In this document: positions 1-9,620 of the stretch, one piece after another
Layout of the letters: every line of letters begins with the position of its first letter
Numbering within the stretch: position 1 is the first letter of the stretch
Assembly (NCBI GenBank): GCA_024704765.1
Contig: JAKMXF010000307.1
Coordinates: 62,001-126,000 of the forward strand
Length of the DNA: 64,000 bases
Direction: 5' to 3'
From: Oopsacas minuta
Lineage: Eukaryota; Porifera; Hexactinellida; Lyssacinosida; Leucopsacidae
Made by a program: the position numbers and the translations under genes
Notes under the pieces: generated by a model
What the model saw: the letters and a program-made list of their open reading frames with translations, nothing else
What the model was told of the DNA's origin: nothing
Database searches by the model: none

Positions 1-1371
1 ATAGAGACTCGACCTGGTAAGGATAACATTGTGGCCGACTATTTAAGCTTCAGACAAACGGAGAAATCGATGAGTACTTCAACGCTGAAGATAGTTTTGA
101 AGAGAAGGTATTTCACATCCGTTCGAGAAAAGCTCTGCAACGCAAGATCGAAAGGGAACAGCGAGAGGATTCAGTAATTCGTGACTCCCTCTTCCAAATT
201 CAGAGTGACGGAGGAGTAAGCAGGGGATGATTGAAGAGAGTCGAAGAAAAATTGAACATACAGAATGGAATACTTTTATTTGAAGATAGAATTGTCATAC
301 CTCAACGATTACGCTTGAGATACTAGAAGCAGTACATTCCCAACATCATCTCGGAGTAAACGGAATCCTACTATTGCTCCGGAGCTCGTATTTCTGGATT
401 AAAATGACTCGAGACACACGAGCATACTGTCGTGGATACCTCACTTGTCAGCGCACTAAACTTACGAACATGGGGAAGGAACCAGTTCAGGAGATAGATA
501 TGAGTAAGAGCATTCCAGGTTACGCGGTGGGATCGATGTAGGTTCTCTGCCTTAGGCAGAAGGAGGTTATCGTTACTTCCTCTTGATGGTAGACCTCTTC
601 AGCAGATACGTGGAGCTATTCCCGCTGGCGGACCAGGAGACTAGTAGTTTAGTGAATGCCTTTAAGCAAGGGTGGATATGCAGAGGACACAGTGTACCAA
701 CAAGAATTCTAAGCGATCAAGGAAGCAGTATAGAAGGGGAATAATTCAAAGAGTTCTGCCGATCTCTAGGGATAGAGAAAAGAGAACCACACCATATCAC
801 CCTAAAACAGATAGGATTGCCGAACGTAACATAGGGATGATTAAACAAGTAATTCGTTGCCTACAACTAGATCGAAGACTTCCAAAAGGATCATGGCCTT
901 CCCTACTAACGGAAGCATCTTTTCATCGTAATGGAATGACTAATGGTACAAGTAGTGTCTCCCCTCACATGCTAGTTCGCGGACAGCAACCACGATCCCC
1001 CATGGACTCTTGGTACGATACGCTCAAGGAAGGGGGAACGAATTCCTATGAAGAATATTTAAGTTCCCTCAAATTGAAACAGGAGACGCTGCGCCAAATC
1101 GCACAAGAGAATGCTGTTGAAATCTAGAGAGAGTACGGAAATAGAAATCGGAGGAGAACCACTTCAGCACATCCAAGGCGGTGACTACATGATGCTCAAA
1201 AAGAACATGTTGTAAGACTCGTTGGCCCCACGCTCTGAAGGACTTTATTCCGTAGTCAGGCGAAAAGGACCCAATGTCGAGATTCGCTTAGCAACTCGTG
1301 AGAAATGGGTCCACCTAAACTATTGCAAGGAATACGTTGATGACCAACCAGTTGTTGTTCAAATAGAATGA
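1..1371 (+). pseudogene. Ty3/gypsy-type pol fragment: RNase H end and integrase
   Basis: The 3' part of a retrotransposon polyprotein, cut off by the window start. The first codons read RPGKDNIVADYLS, the usual end of a gypsy RNase H domain. Further on come an H-H/C-C zinc-binding region (about 335-460) and the integrase core in another frame: GIDVGSL with the first Asp (near 530), LSDQGSSIEG with the second Asp (near 715), and YHPKTDRIAERN with the catalytic Glu (near 800-830). A C-terminal stretch at 1180-1371 reads GDYMMLKK then LAPRSEGLYSVV, as in gypsy integrase tails. Several frameshifts and stops (near 230, 550, 740 and 1127) make it inactive. The order RNase H then integrase fits Ty3/gypsy rather than copia. 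Confidence 0.8.
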
Positions 1372-2170
1372 ATATTAGGAATGATAATCATTCCTTAAAC
1401 GAAGAACTTGTGGCGGGAGGTGAAGACTACCATCACGTGCAGTCCGACCACGAAGACGATACCGAAGAAAGAACAAATGAAGCAAGGTATGAAGACCCCG
1501 GGGTGATGTTATGGTTAGTTCACTAAAGCACCCTCAGTGGGTGGTCTCCCCTATTTATAGGCCCAATTCTTTAGTTTAAATTACTTAGTATAAATACATA
1601 AAACTGTAAATTTAGCTAGTTTCCTAGATACCTATATTCACTTGTGTTTCTCTTTCTTTTTAAAACAAGCTCATTCGTAATTGACTTAACAGACGTATCA
1701 CCTTTTCCACCGTTCGAAAGCTCTCGAAGGCCAGGTACATCGAACTTTGTGGGAGCTTGCCCGAGGTTAGCCAGGCTACGCTATCCTTAACATGGTAAGT
1801 CCAGATAATGGAAACTCTACCTGCAACACCACAGCCCCAGTTGCGAATATCATCACTCTACCATCCCAAGTGTATTGCGAGAAAGCCGCACAGACGAGTC
1901 TACCCTAAGACTAAATACACCATGGAATCAGATACAAGATTCTTATCTAATTTATATTTTTAAATGTGTCCTTGTTTGTACCCGTTTGGGTTCCGTTCCT
2001 CGCTTGTCTGTGCTGTATGGTGTCTGTAAATTAGAATTTATTGTGCGTATATGCTTATGTTGCAGTGTAGAAGCGAATTTGCTCCTACACTGCAACATAT
2101 ACAAGGTGAGGTTAACACCGTGGGTTGTTCGCTTCCAGTAAGGGAAATTTTCATATTTAAATCTTGTCAA
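1372..2170 (+). mobile_element. Probable 3' end of the gypsy-like element, with candidate LTR
   Basis: After the integrase stop there is an acidic coding remnant (about 1372-1500), then a GC-rich CCCCGGGG stretch directly before TGATGTTATGG near 1503. A purine- or G-rich stretch followed by TG-ATGTTA is how many arthropod gypsy 3' LTRs begin, so this may be the LTR start. The matching 5' LTR lies outside the window, so the call cannot be proven here. The rest is non-coding and includes the perfect hairpin at 2056-2099. Confidence 0.3.
2056..2099. repeat. Perfect 15-bp inverted repeat (hairpin)
   Basis: The arms 2056-2070 (TATGTTGCAGTGTAG) and 2085-2099 are exact reverse complements around a 14-nt loop. 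No T-run follows and it lies outside any gene I recognise, so its role is unknown. Confidence 0.85.
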
Positions 2171-2779
2171 TATATATTGAGAATGATTAGAAATATGTAG
2201 GTGTATCCAAATTTACAATTGCTTTTTATCTGAATCAACTTACATGAGTGTTTTTCTAGCTCAAAGTCTCATCAAATTCTGTATATTTTCGAGCCTTTTG
2301 AAATCATATTTTATTAACCCAAATTAAATTACTATATAAATATAATTTTATCCTCCAAATACAATCAAACTTACACTGGGTGTAGTTCTAATGTTTCTTT
2401 TATAACTCAAAACAAATTTCTGTTAAATTTAACCAATTTTATATTTGTTAAACTTTGTATGATACAGCATTTCACAGTGGCTTTAATTCGGAATTTAGTG
2501 GAAATAGGTATTAGTTTACTACTTAGCTACTTAAATGTACTATTGATGTATAGGAAATCTGTGGTCGCGAGTTGATTGCAACCATCAGAAATTGTGTGGA
2601 TTCCGCAATATATGTATTTTGAGGTATTCAAAAGTTTGGCAAAAAATATAGTATTATGGTTGAATATTCATATTTTTGGTAACCCATGAAATTTAATAAT
2701 ATCACCTGTATGATCTAAAATTTGAAATTGTTGTATTCTCCTAACTTAAATATGACTGCAAAGTCTACAGCAAACGAAA
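2171..2779. other. Non-coding AT-rich stretch
   Basis: Short frames only, with no recognisable protein, RNA or repeat structure. It separates the gypsy remnant from the first Transib copy. Confidence 0.5.
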
Positions 2780-4675
2780 TGATCTACTCACTTGGGAGGG
2801 GCTTCTTTTTCACATTCTTCACGTTGCCAGTCCTCTGAAAAAACGCCTAAGTGAAACAAGCATAGTGTTTCAGTGTGAACTAACCCATGAAGGTAGAAAA
2901 CCATTGTCTGAATTAACAAACAAGGGTCTCAGACATAGATTAAGACCAATTTTGGATTGAATTTCATCTGTAGTTCAGAACGAGGATTTTGATCTGGTTG
3001 AAATAGCAACCTATGTCCTAAAGCTATATGATGGTAACTAGAAACCATGAAATGGGCAACTCTTGTCAGCAATTTATCGAACTTGGGACATTCTGAAGTG
3101 TTCTGAAGCGGTTACATTTGGACAATTGATTGTTTTTGTAGATTTCTTGGAAATCGGGAAACGTAAGTACACAAAAATGCAAAAATTGTGTAAGCCAGAT
3201 AGCATGGTCTTCCCTCCATATATTATAATTTCTGACTATCGTGCTAGAAATATACTCTCATATGATATTCTTGAAATTCAAAATTCAGATGACGTCAATA
3301 TTGATATCGGAATTTCGTCTAGATCCATCTTGAAACAAACTGTGTTGAGGTGATTGGAAAATGTTCCTGAACTAATTGAGAGTCATATCGCTTAAGTTTA
3401 AAGAACTCAGATGGCTTAGATGTCTCAGGGTGTCATAAAATCTGCATTCCGTTTGATGGAATACCGAAGTTCAACACCAAAAATTTTATTCTTTTGGATT
3501 CATGGTTATTTCACCAATTGACTTATCTGACACTACTGTTTGGTCAAATGACATCCCAAACTCACCATTTTGTGTACGACCTATTGCATTATTGGCTCAA
3601 AAGGAAAACCAAGAGAACATCAACTTTCTAATGGACAGCATTATTAACTCCGATGTTGATTCAATTGCACAAAAGGGTATTCTGCTTCCCAAAGGACTTG
3701 TAAATGCGGCAATTCACCGTACCATGATAGATGATAAGACTTCAGGGAATTTAAGTGGATCAGGTGGCGCTCATTGCCAACTATGTACTGCCAATAAATC
3801 TGAATTAAAAGACTTAGAAATATTAAATTCAGGATTTCTAATCAACAGGAGCTACTGCTAAAGAACATTTTCTATAGTTGATGAAGAAGAACATCTCTTG
3901 CTCCCTTCTATACAACGTCATGGCTTAACCCATCCGCCACTATCAAGCATAGACATAATTCCTGCATCTCCTCTACATGCATACCTTTATGTCATCCAAT
4001 GATACACGAATTTAATATATCACATACGTTCAGGCACGTATAAATAGTCACCTTCCTCCAGAGTTATAGTTGATTCTATGAAATTTGCTCGCGAGCTTTC
4101 ATATGAAAAGACTGGAATGAGAATAGATCAACCAAGCACTGACGGAGGGACAATTTCGACAGGGAATGTTGCTAGATCTTCTTTCCAATAAGAAAAACTT
4201 CATATATTGGGTGTGTACCATGATTCCACCAGATCTGAGGGAACCAATACGTACTTTACAAACCAAACTTTCTGTATTGTTCCACGTCTTTAACTCTAAT
4301 CAAGCAATTGACATAGAAAAATTGGATTCGCTTTGCAAAGAGACCTATGAATCAATACTCGTGGATTTTCCATGGGCAAGTATAACTCCTTCCCTTCACA
4401 GATTACTAGCTCATTCTTCAGAATTAATTAGAGATTGCAACAATGGTTTCGGACTGAAGGACTTTCTAAGGAAGCAGTCGAGGCATGCAATAAGTTGATT
4501 AGTAAAAACCGTGAATTCTTTCCAGAAAGATGTCATGTCATTTCATCAAGCGCGAAGGATGTGTTTGTCCGTCTCCTTATAAAATGGGGAATGAGAATCC
4601 TTACCTGCAAGATATCCAAATCAGGTACTAAGTGTTATGTAAAGTTTGAACCACCCCGTTCGTGCCGGTAAATTA
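2780..4675 (+). pseudogene. Transib transposase, copy 1 (RAG1-related), decayed
   Basis: Transib is a cut-and-paste transposase whose core is homologous to RAG1. Landmarks run in the family order. An N-terminal helical part (FLEIGKRKYTKMQKLC) lies near 3145. DGLDVSG near 3408 is the likely site of the first catalytic Asp. W-ND-PNSPFCVRPI lies at 3531-3590. MIDDK at 3725-3740 carries the likely second Asp and is followed by the zinc pair CQLC. Next come MRIDQPSTDGGTISTGNVAR near 4118 and HRLLAHSSELI near 4398. SKEAVEACNK near 4465-4494 carries the likely catalytic Glu, followed by DVFVRLL. The reading is broken into several frames with stops near 3350, 3858, 4190 and 4495. It is related to the copies at 5518-6760 and 12850-16490 but clearly diverged. 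No terminal repeats were found. The family call rests on motif order recalled from Transib and RAG1, not on a search. Confidence 0.75.
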
Positions 4676-4732
4676 ACCCTTTTAGTTTTCTATTTGATAA
4701 CAAGTCAGATGAATCAATTCAAGTCATACATA

Positions 4733-4979
4733 CACTGCCTGGCCAAAAGTATTGGAACACTGTTTACAACTTGTGCATAAGTGGCATCAGATGAGAATAT
4801 GTTGAAAGATTCTATGGATATTGCAGAATGTAGAACAATAGCTTGTTATCATTCGTTTACGATATATTTATGTTCAACATTTTTTGAAATTTTCTTTAGC
4901 TTATACAACTATGGTAGTATACCCTTTGTTTCAGGTATTAATTGTGGTAGGGTGTTCCAATACTTTTGGCCAGGCAGTG
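4733..4979. mobile_element. Tc1/mariner-type MITE, 247 bp, with perfect long inverted ends
   Basis: The segment 4731-4760 is an exact reverse complement of 4952-4981; both begin TACACTGCCTGGCC. The outermost TA on each side is the expected TA target duplication, leaving a 247-bp element starting CACTGCC. It encodes nothing convincing. A diverged relative of its left half lies near 54955-55035. The ends resemble Tc1-type elements that begin with a short motif followed by AAAAGTATT. Confidence 0.85.
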
Positions 4980-4981
4980 TA

Positions 4982-5517
4982 TTCTATTTTTAATGTCTAA
5001 TATGCATGTATCTACAAACTAATGGAATAAAAATAATGATAAATTATGATGATATGTCTGAGAGTAGTGTTGTAAATGGTGTTGTAAGAGAAATATCAAG
5101 AGAGGTACGGCTACCGCATCATAACCATTGTTCTTCTTCCATGGTAGCTGCACCTCAATGGAGAGGAAAGGAGAGGAGACGAAAGGAGTGAAGTGGGAGA
5201 GAAAGAGATATCACAGTGTTTTAAAATGGGAGTTAGTAAAGAATAGATATTCTAGTACCAGATAGCCATCTGCAATGTATTATTTGCGAATAGGTTATCG
5301 TTTCCGAGGAATCGAATGGGTAATCAAATCTCTTCTATGGCTTCTAGATTTCTGGATATGACGTCATCACATATTATGATGACTTCATATTTAAAAAATT
5401 ATTTAATAAAACTCATAGAAATTTCCACTTCATAAGAAAAATCTCCTACTCTATATATATACTATTACCCTGTATAGTATTTGGATAAGAGTGTATAGAT
5501 TTAATATTTTAATGAAT
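4982..5517. other. Non-coding stretch with a purine tract and a CRE-like inverted repeat
   Basis: A purine-rich run lies at about 5157-5212. Positions 5356-5369 and 5377-5390 form an inverted repeat (13 of 14 matching) around a 7-nt loop; the left arm contains TGACGTCA. No gene was recognised. Confidence 0.5.
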
Positions 5518-6760
5518 CTATGAATTAATTGTAAGTGAATCAACAATTTCGTCTATGGAAGAATCTAGTAATCTATTTTCGGTATTATCCCTACAACACT
5601 TTGCACTTTTTGTGTGCCAGTGTTTCCCACACCTTTCATAAACTAAACTTGAACGAAATTGATTCAAGACAGGGTCACTTTCAGAGGCCAGTCTCACGAA
5701 AATGTCCATTGCATTATCTTCAAATGAAGACTTCCTTGCAAGATTCTCCCTATACTTTCTTAGTAACTTGTTGCATGCCTCGGATCCCTCTTCAGAGAAA
5801 CTCTTCAGACCTCACCCAGGGTGAACTCTTTCAAAATTTCTTCTGAGTGAGCTACTAATACCCTGTGAAATGTTGGGGTAATGCTCACCCAAGGTAATGA
5901 ATCAACGATCAAGAGACCTCGGTGTTAATGATTCTATCTGAATTGATTATTCGAAGAATAGCTGACAAGTGTGTATGTAGTTTTGAAAGTGTTTCTTTGT
6001 GTTCTGTTTCAACAACTGACAATACACACTCAATGTATTTCGAATCACAGGAAAATGTTCGACGAGCTACACTACCAGTAGAGCTAGTACCTCCACTTGC
6101 ATTCGGCTGATCTATCTTCATTCCTGTCTTCTCTTCAATCAGAGTTCTGACAAATACCATTGAATTTTTATCGCCAAAGATGTCGGTGACCATGTACATT
6201 TTCCACAATTCAAATGATAAATTAGTAGATTGAACCACCTGAAAATGCCAGTGTACGAGTGTAACGGAGATGCTGGAAGGATGTTTTTGTTGACGTTGGT
6301 TCGTGCGTTATGTTACAACGTTGGTTTGAAGGAAGTGAGAAGAACGAATGGCTGTTTTCTATTTCACCGAAAAGTTGAATTGCATCAGTAATGTGGCCGT
6401 TGATAGGAAATCCTTGTATTATCAACTCACGATCACTGAGTTCCTTATTTGTCGCTGTGCATAATTGACAACTTTCCCCACCTGCCCCAGATAGAATTCC
6501 TGCCATTTTCCCATCAAGCATTGATCGAACAATGTCGACTCGTACTTGCTGATCAGGGTCAAGAGTAAATCCTTCACTTTTCATAAGATCAGTATCAGTA
6601 TTGATTAGATCGTCCATAAATCGCTTGATATTAGCTTCGTTTTCTTTCGCAGCGAGGAGGAAAATCGGACGTTGAGCAAAAGAAGAATTGGGAGTGTTAT
6701 TTTTCCAGAGTTCGCGACCGCTATTGCTTATTATCTTTACAGCTCTGAAACAGAATAAGA
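5518..6760 (-). pseudogene. Transib transposase, copy 2 (C-terminal two thirds), decayed
   Basis: Read on the minus strand from about 6760 downwards. ELWKNNTPNSSFAQRPIFLLAAKEN matches the W-N-P-S-RPI block of copy 1. MLDGK carries the likely second catalytic Asp and is followed by GESCQLC. After a frame change come GMKIDQPNASGGTSSTGSVARR (near 6130-6070) and FHRVLVAHSEEIL (near 5865). SFSEEGSEACNKLLRKYRENLARKSS (near 5790-5715) carries the likely catalytic Glu and is followed by MDIFVRLASESDPVL. The last part, FSEEGSEACNK, is the clearest parallel to the Glu region of RAG1 (SEGNESGNK). The N-terminal third with the first Asp is missing. Stops and frameshifts are present near 6222, 5909 and 5826. 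It faces copy 1, so the two are separate insertions or parts of an inverted pair. Confidence 0.75.
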
Positions 6761-7069
6761 TAAACGACTTAGTATCTGTATTCGTGTTTGATTGATTACA
6801 CAGGCCTACACTTTTTAGTTGTATTGATTTTGTCAACTGTTATATACTAATTCTGTGTTGCAGATTCCGATTATTTAGTCAGTTTCTCCCTAATACGTCA
6901 AGTTATCTCACAATTGGTTTCAACCCTTATATGTTAGATTGGATCAATTAAATTTCTGAAAACATCAATATTTCGTTCACTAAGAATAATGAAATAATAA
7001 TTACTAATATGAATGAAAGAGAGTGATACTGTAAACATGTAATTTGTGCGCGATTCAATCTAAAAACTT
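6761..7069. other. Non-coding stretch between two minus-strand pseudogenes
   Basis: AT-rich, with short frames only and no recognised motif. Confidence 0.5.
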
Positions 7070-8739
7070 TCTCTTGTTTACTTTTTTGAATGTTGTTCTT
7101 TAGGACAATCTCTTTTTAGGCACCAACAGTAATCTGCCATCACATGTGTGTCCCATCTTCCTTGATATCACTGTTCCATCACTTTTATGTCTTGATGGAA
7201 TCGTTCACCTTGTTCTTCACTCATATCACCTAGATTATCCGGAAATCTATCAAGAAGGTCTCTCAAATAATGAATTTTAATACTCATATTACAGCCAAGA
7301 GCATGATAGCTGTCGACTAACTCTGTGACTAGTTCTTTGTAGTTGGATGCCTTTTTATTACCAAGGAAATTAGAAACGACATTAGAGAAAGGCTGACATG
7401 CTCTCTTCTCTCCCTCCTTCATTGAATCTTTAAAGCTGTTGTCCCTAAGTAACTTGCGAATCTGTGGACCTTCAAATATCCCTGCCTCTTTCCTATCTTG
7501 ACTAATTTGTGGAAAATAATTTCGGATATACTTAAAACAACATCTGTCTTTATCCAGTGCTTTGATGAATTGCTTCATTAAACCAAGCTTAATGTGGAGA
7601 GGAGGTAGAATTATTTTATTTGTATGTACCAGAGGGTTATTGATTACATTTTTGCCCCAACTTTCAAACATTCTCTCGGAGGCCACTTTTCCCTTATCCA
7701 ATGCTGGTTCCTATCTCTACTGTCTCAATAACAAAGAAAGCAGGGGTACTTAGTGAACCCAGATTGTTGTCCTAATAGAAAGTTGACCATTTTGAGATCA
7801 ACACAGATGACTCAATCATGTGCAGAGTAGTTAATAATCTCTAATATCCCTTTCACATTATTGTACTCCTCTTTGAGTTTAACTGAATATCCTATAGGAA
7901 TTGAATCGAATATATTTCCATTATGGAGTAGTACACATTTCAGACTCCTTTTGGAGCTGTCAATAAACAACCTCCAGTCACTTGGATTGTAGTTCGGAAC
8001 TCCCATTGCCAGTAGAAGACCCTCAACATTTGGACAAAACACCAAACCATTCTTTTCGCAGAAATACTGTTGAAGCTCTTGCTCCCTGTAACGATATAAT
8101 ATTACCTTTGTTCCTTGTTGGAGTTGAATCTTTTCTTTCAATCTAGATGCAAGCAACTCAGAAGATTCTTTCGAGAGGTTAAGGTCACGAATTAAATCAT
8201 TCAATTCCGCTTGGTTAAAGAGAGAAGGCTCCGAGGAAGGACCTTGAAAATCAACATCATATTCATAATCATGATCATTGACTTCTTCCAAATTGGCACC
8301 ATCTTCATCATCATAGAGTCCGAGAAACTCTATGGATATTGGTACAAGGTAGATCACTACAATGAGGGACTGGTCGAATAGCAGATTCTAAATTTGGGTA
8401 ATTCAGCAGGTGTCTGTCACTCTTTTTGCAGCCCATAACATTTACTATGCAGAAATAACAATCATTGAAATGATTTTTTGATTCCCTCCAAATCACAGGA
8501 ATTCTGAAAGGGAGGTGTTTCTCTTTACCCTTACTCCAAGACCTCAATAATTCCACACAAGATTTACAGACCTTATGAGGTGCCCAACTTTTGTCCTGGT
8601 CGCCCAGCTTAACTTTGAAATACGCATGGTAAGCTCTATCCACAAATTCAGTAATATTCTGCATCTGAGGTTTCGGAGTATAGAAACCACAAATATAACA
8701 AAAAATGTCTGGAGAATTGAAACACTTTCTTTTCGACAT
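7070..8739 (-). pseudogene. Uncharacterised invertebrate repeat-family protein (C-C finger, SEEQGERFHQD), broken
   Basis: On the minus strand the protein begins MSKRKCFNSPDIFCYICG at 8739, with zinc-binding pairs CYIC, CKSC and CYFC. It runs through LIRDLNLSKESSELLASRLKEK, WRLFIDSSKRSLKCVLLHNGN, VCVDLKMVNFLLGQQSG, CFLC, PPLHIKLGLMKQFIKALD, and SEEQGERFHQDIK near 7195. Many invertebrate genomes carry multicopy genes of this type, annotated only as uncharacterised. High copy number suggests a transposon origin, but I know of no established name. Lesions are a frame change near 8330-8355, Trp-to-stop changes in HDWVICVD (near 7812) and CYWDSR (near 7740), and a stop after IKVMEQ (7168) before YQGRWDTHVMADYCW, which continues to about 7070. 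One substituted stop per block suggests fairly recent decay. Confidence 0.75.
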
Positions 8740-9612
8740 ATCAACAAAAAAGAGTAACAGACTAGTTAAAAGCCAATAATTAACTAAGACTATTTGAATA
8801 TATATACTATGTACATAATGTTATTGTTATAATATGTAATCATGATGAATCTTTGGCAATAATCGAAATTTTTCTGAAAATGTAGCTATATGCTTGTGAA
8901 AAAACTTGACGTGATAAGAAAAAACTGAATAGATATTCAGAATCAGCACACCTAAATTAGTCTAAATCACTGATTAAACTATAAACAACTGCAATATAAC
9001 ATTTTTTTGTAGGCCTGTGTAATTAATGATGTGAAACCACATAGATTTCTATTTTGATATCCTGACCCTCAGTAGATGTACAAGTGGAAAATTAATCTCT
9101 TACAATATCCATGATCCGAATATGAATAAATATTGAAGTAACGTATTTTCTAGCTGAGTGTAGTCTTAGACAAACAGCATTATCCACCTTTAACCTACGT
9201 CCATAATGAGTCTCTAAAGGCAAGTTAAATCCGAGATGAAATCTGCTAGTAGCTTTCTAATTCTTACATGAAAGATATAGCAGTTACCCAGTAGTACTTC
9301 CGTTATATTCTCTCTGATTCCCCTATTCCAGGTTATGTTTAGTACTTTGTGCAAGATCCATGAGGTATGTATGCTTCTAAACGAATAGAATTGTTATATT
9401 TGTTTAAGTGCCAGGCTGTTGTTTTAAATTTGGATACTACTGGATTTCTAATTAGTAAACCACCTTCATGCTCTAATAACATATTTATTATGCTCTAACT
9501 GTCCAGAATCTGAGTATTCTACCAGTCAAATGCTCGTAGAAAATGATCAGTATTGGTCTTGGTACAGCTGAAATTTCACATTTGTGGATCATTAAACATT
9601 CCGCCGATTTTA
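8740..9612. other. Non-coding AT-rich stretch
   Basis: No protein, RNA or terminal-repeat structure was recognised up to the hAT target duplication at 9613. Confidence 0.5.
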
Positions 9613-9620
9613 AATACCTT

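Noticed and set aside
1372-2170. An env-like gene behind the gypsy pol
   Set aside because: The short acidic frame has no signal peptide, no membrane segment and no cysteine pattern.
2780-6760. A functional or domesticated RAG1-like gene
   Set aside because: All three copies have many stops and frame changes, and none retains all catalytic blocks in one frame.
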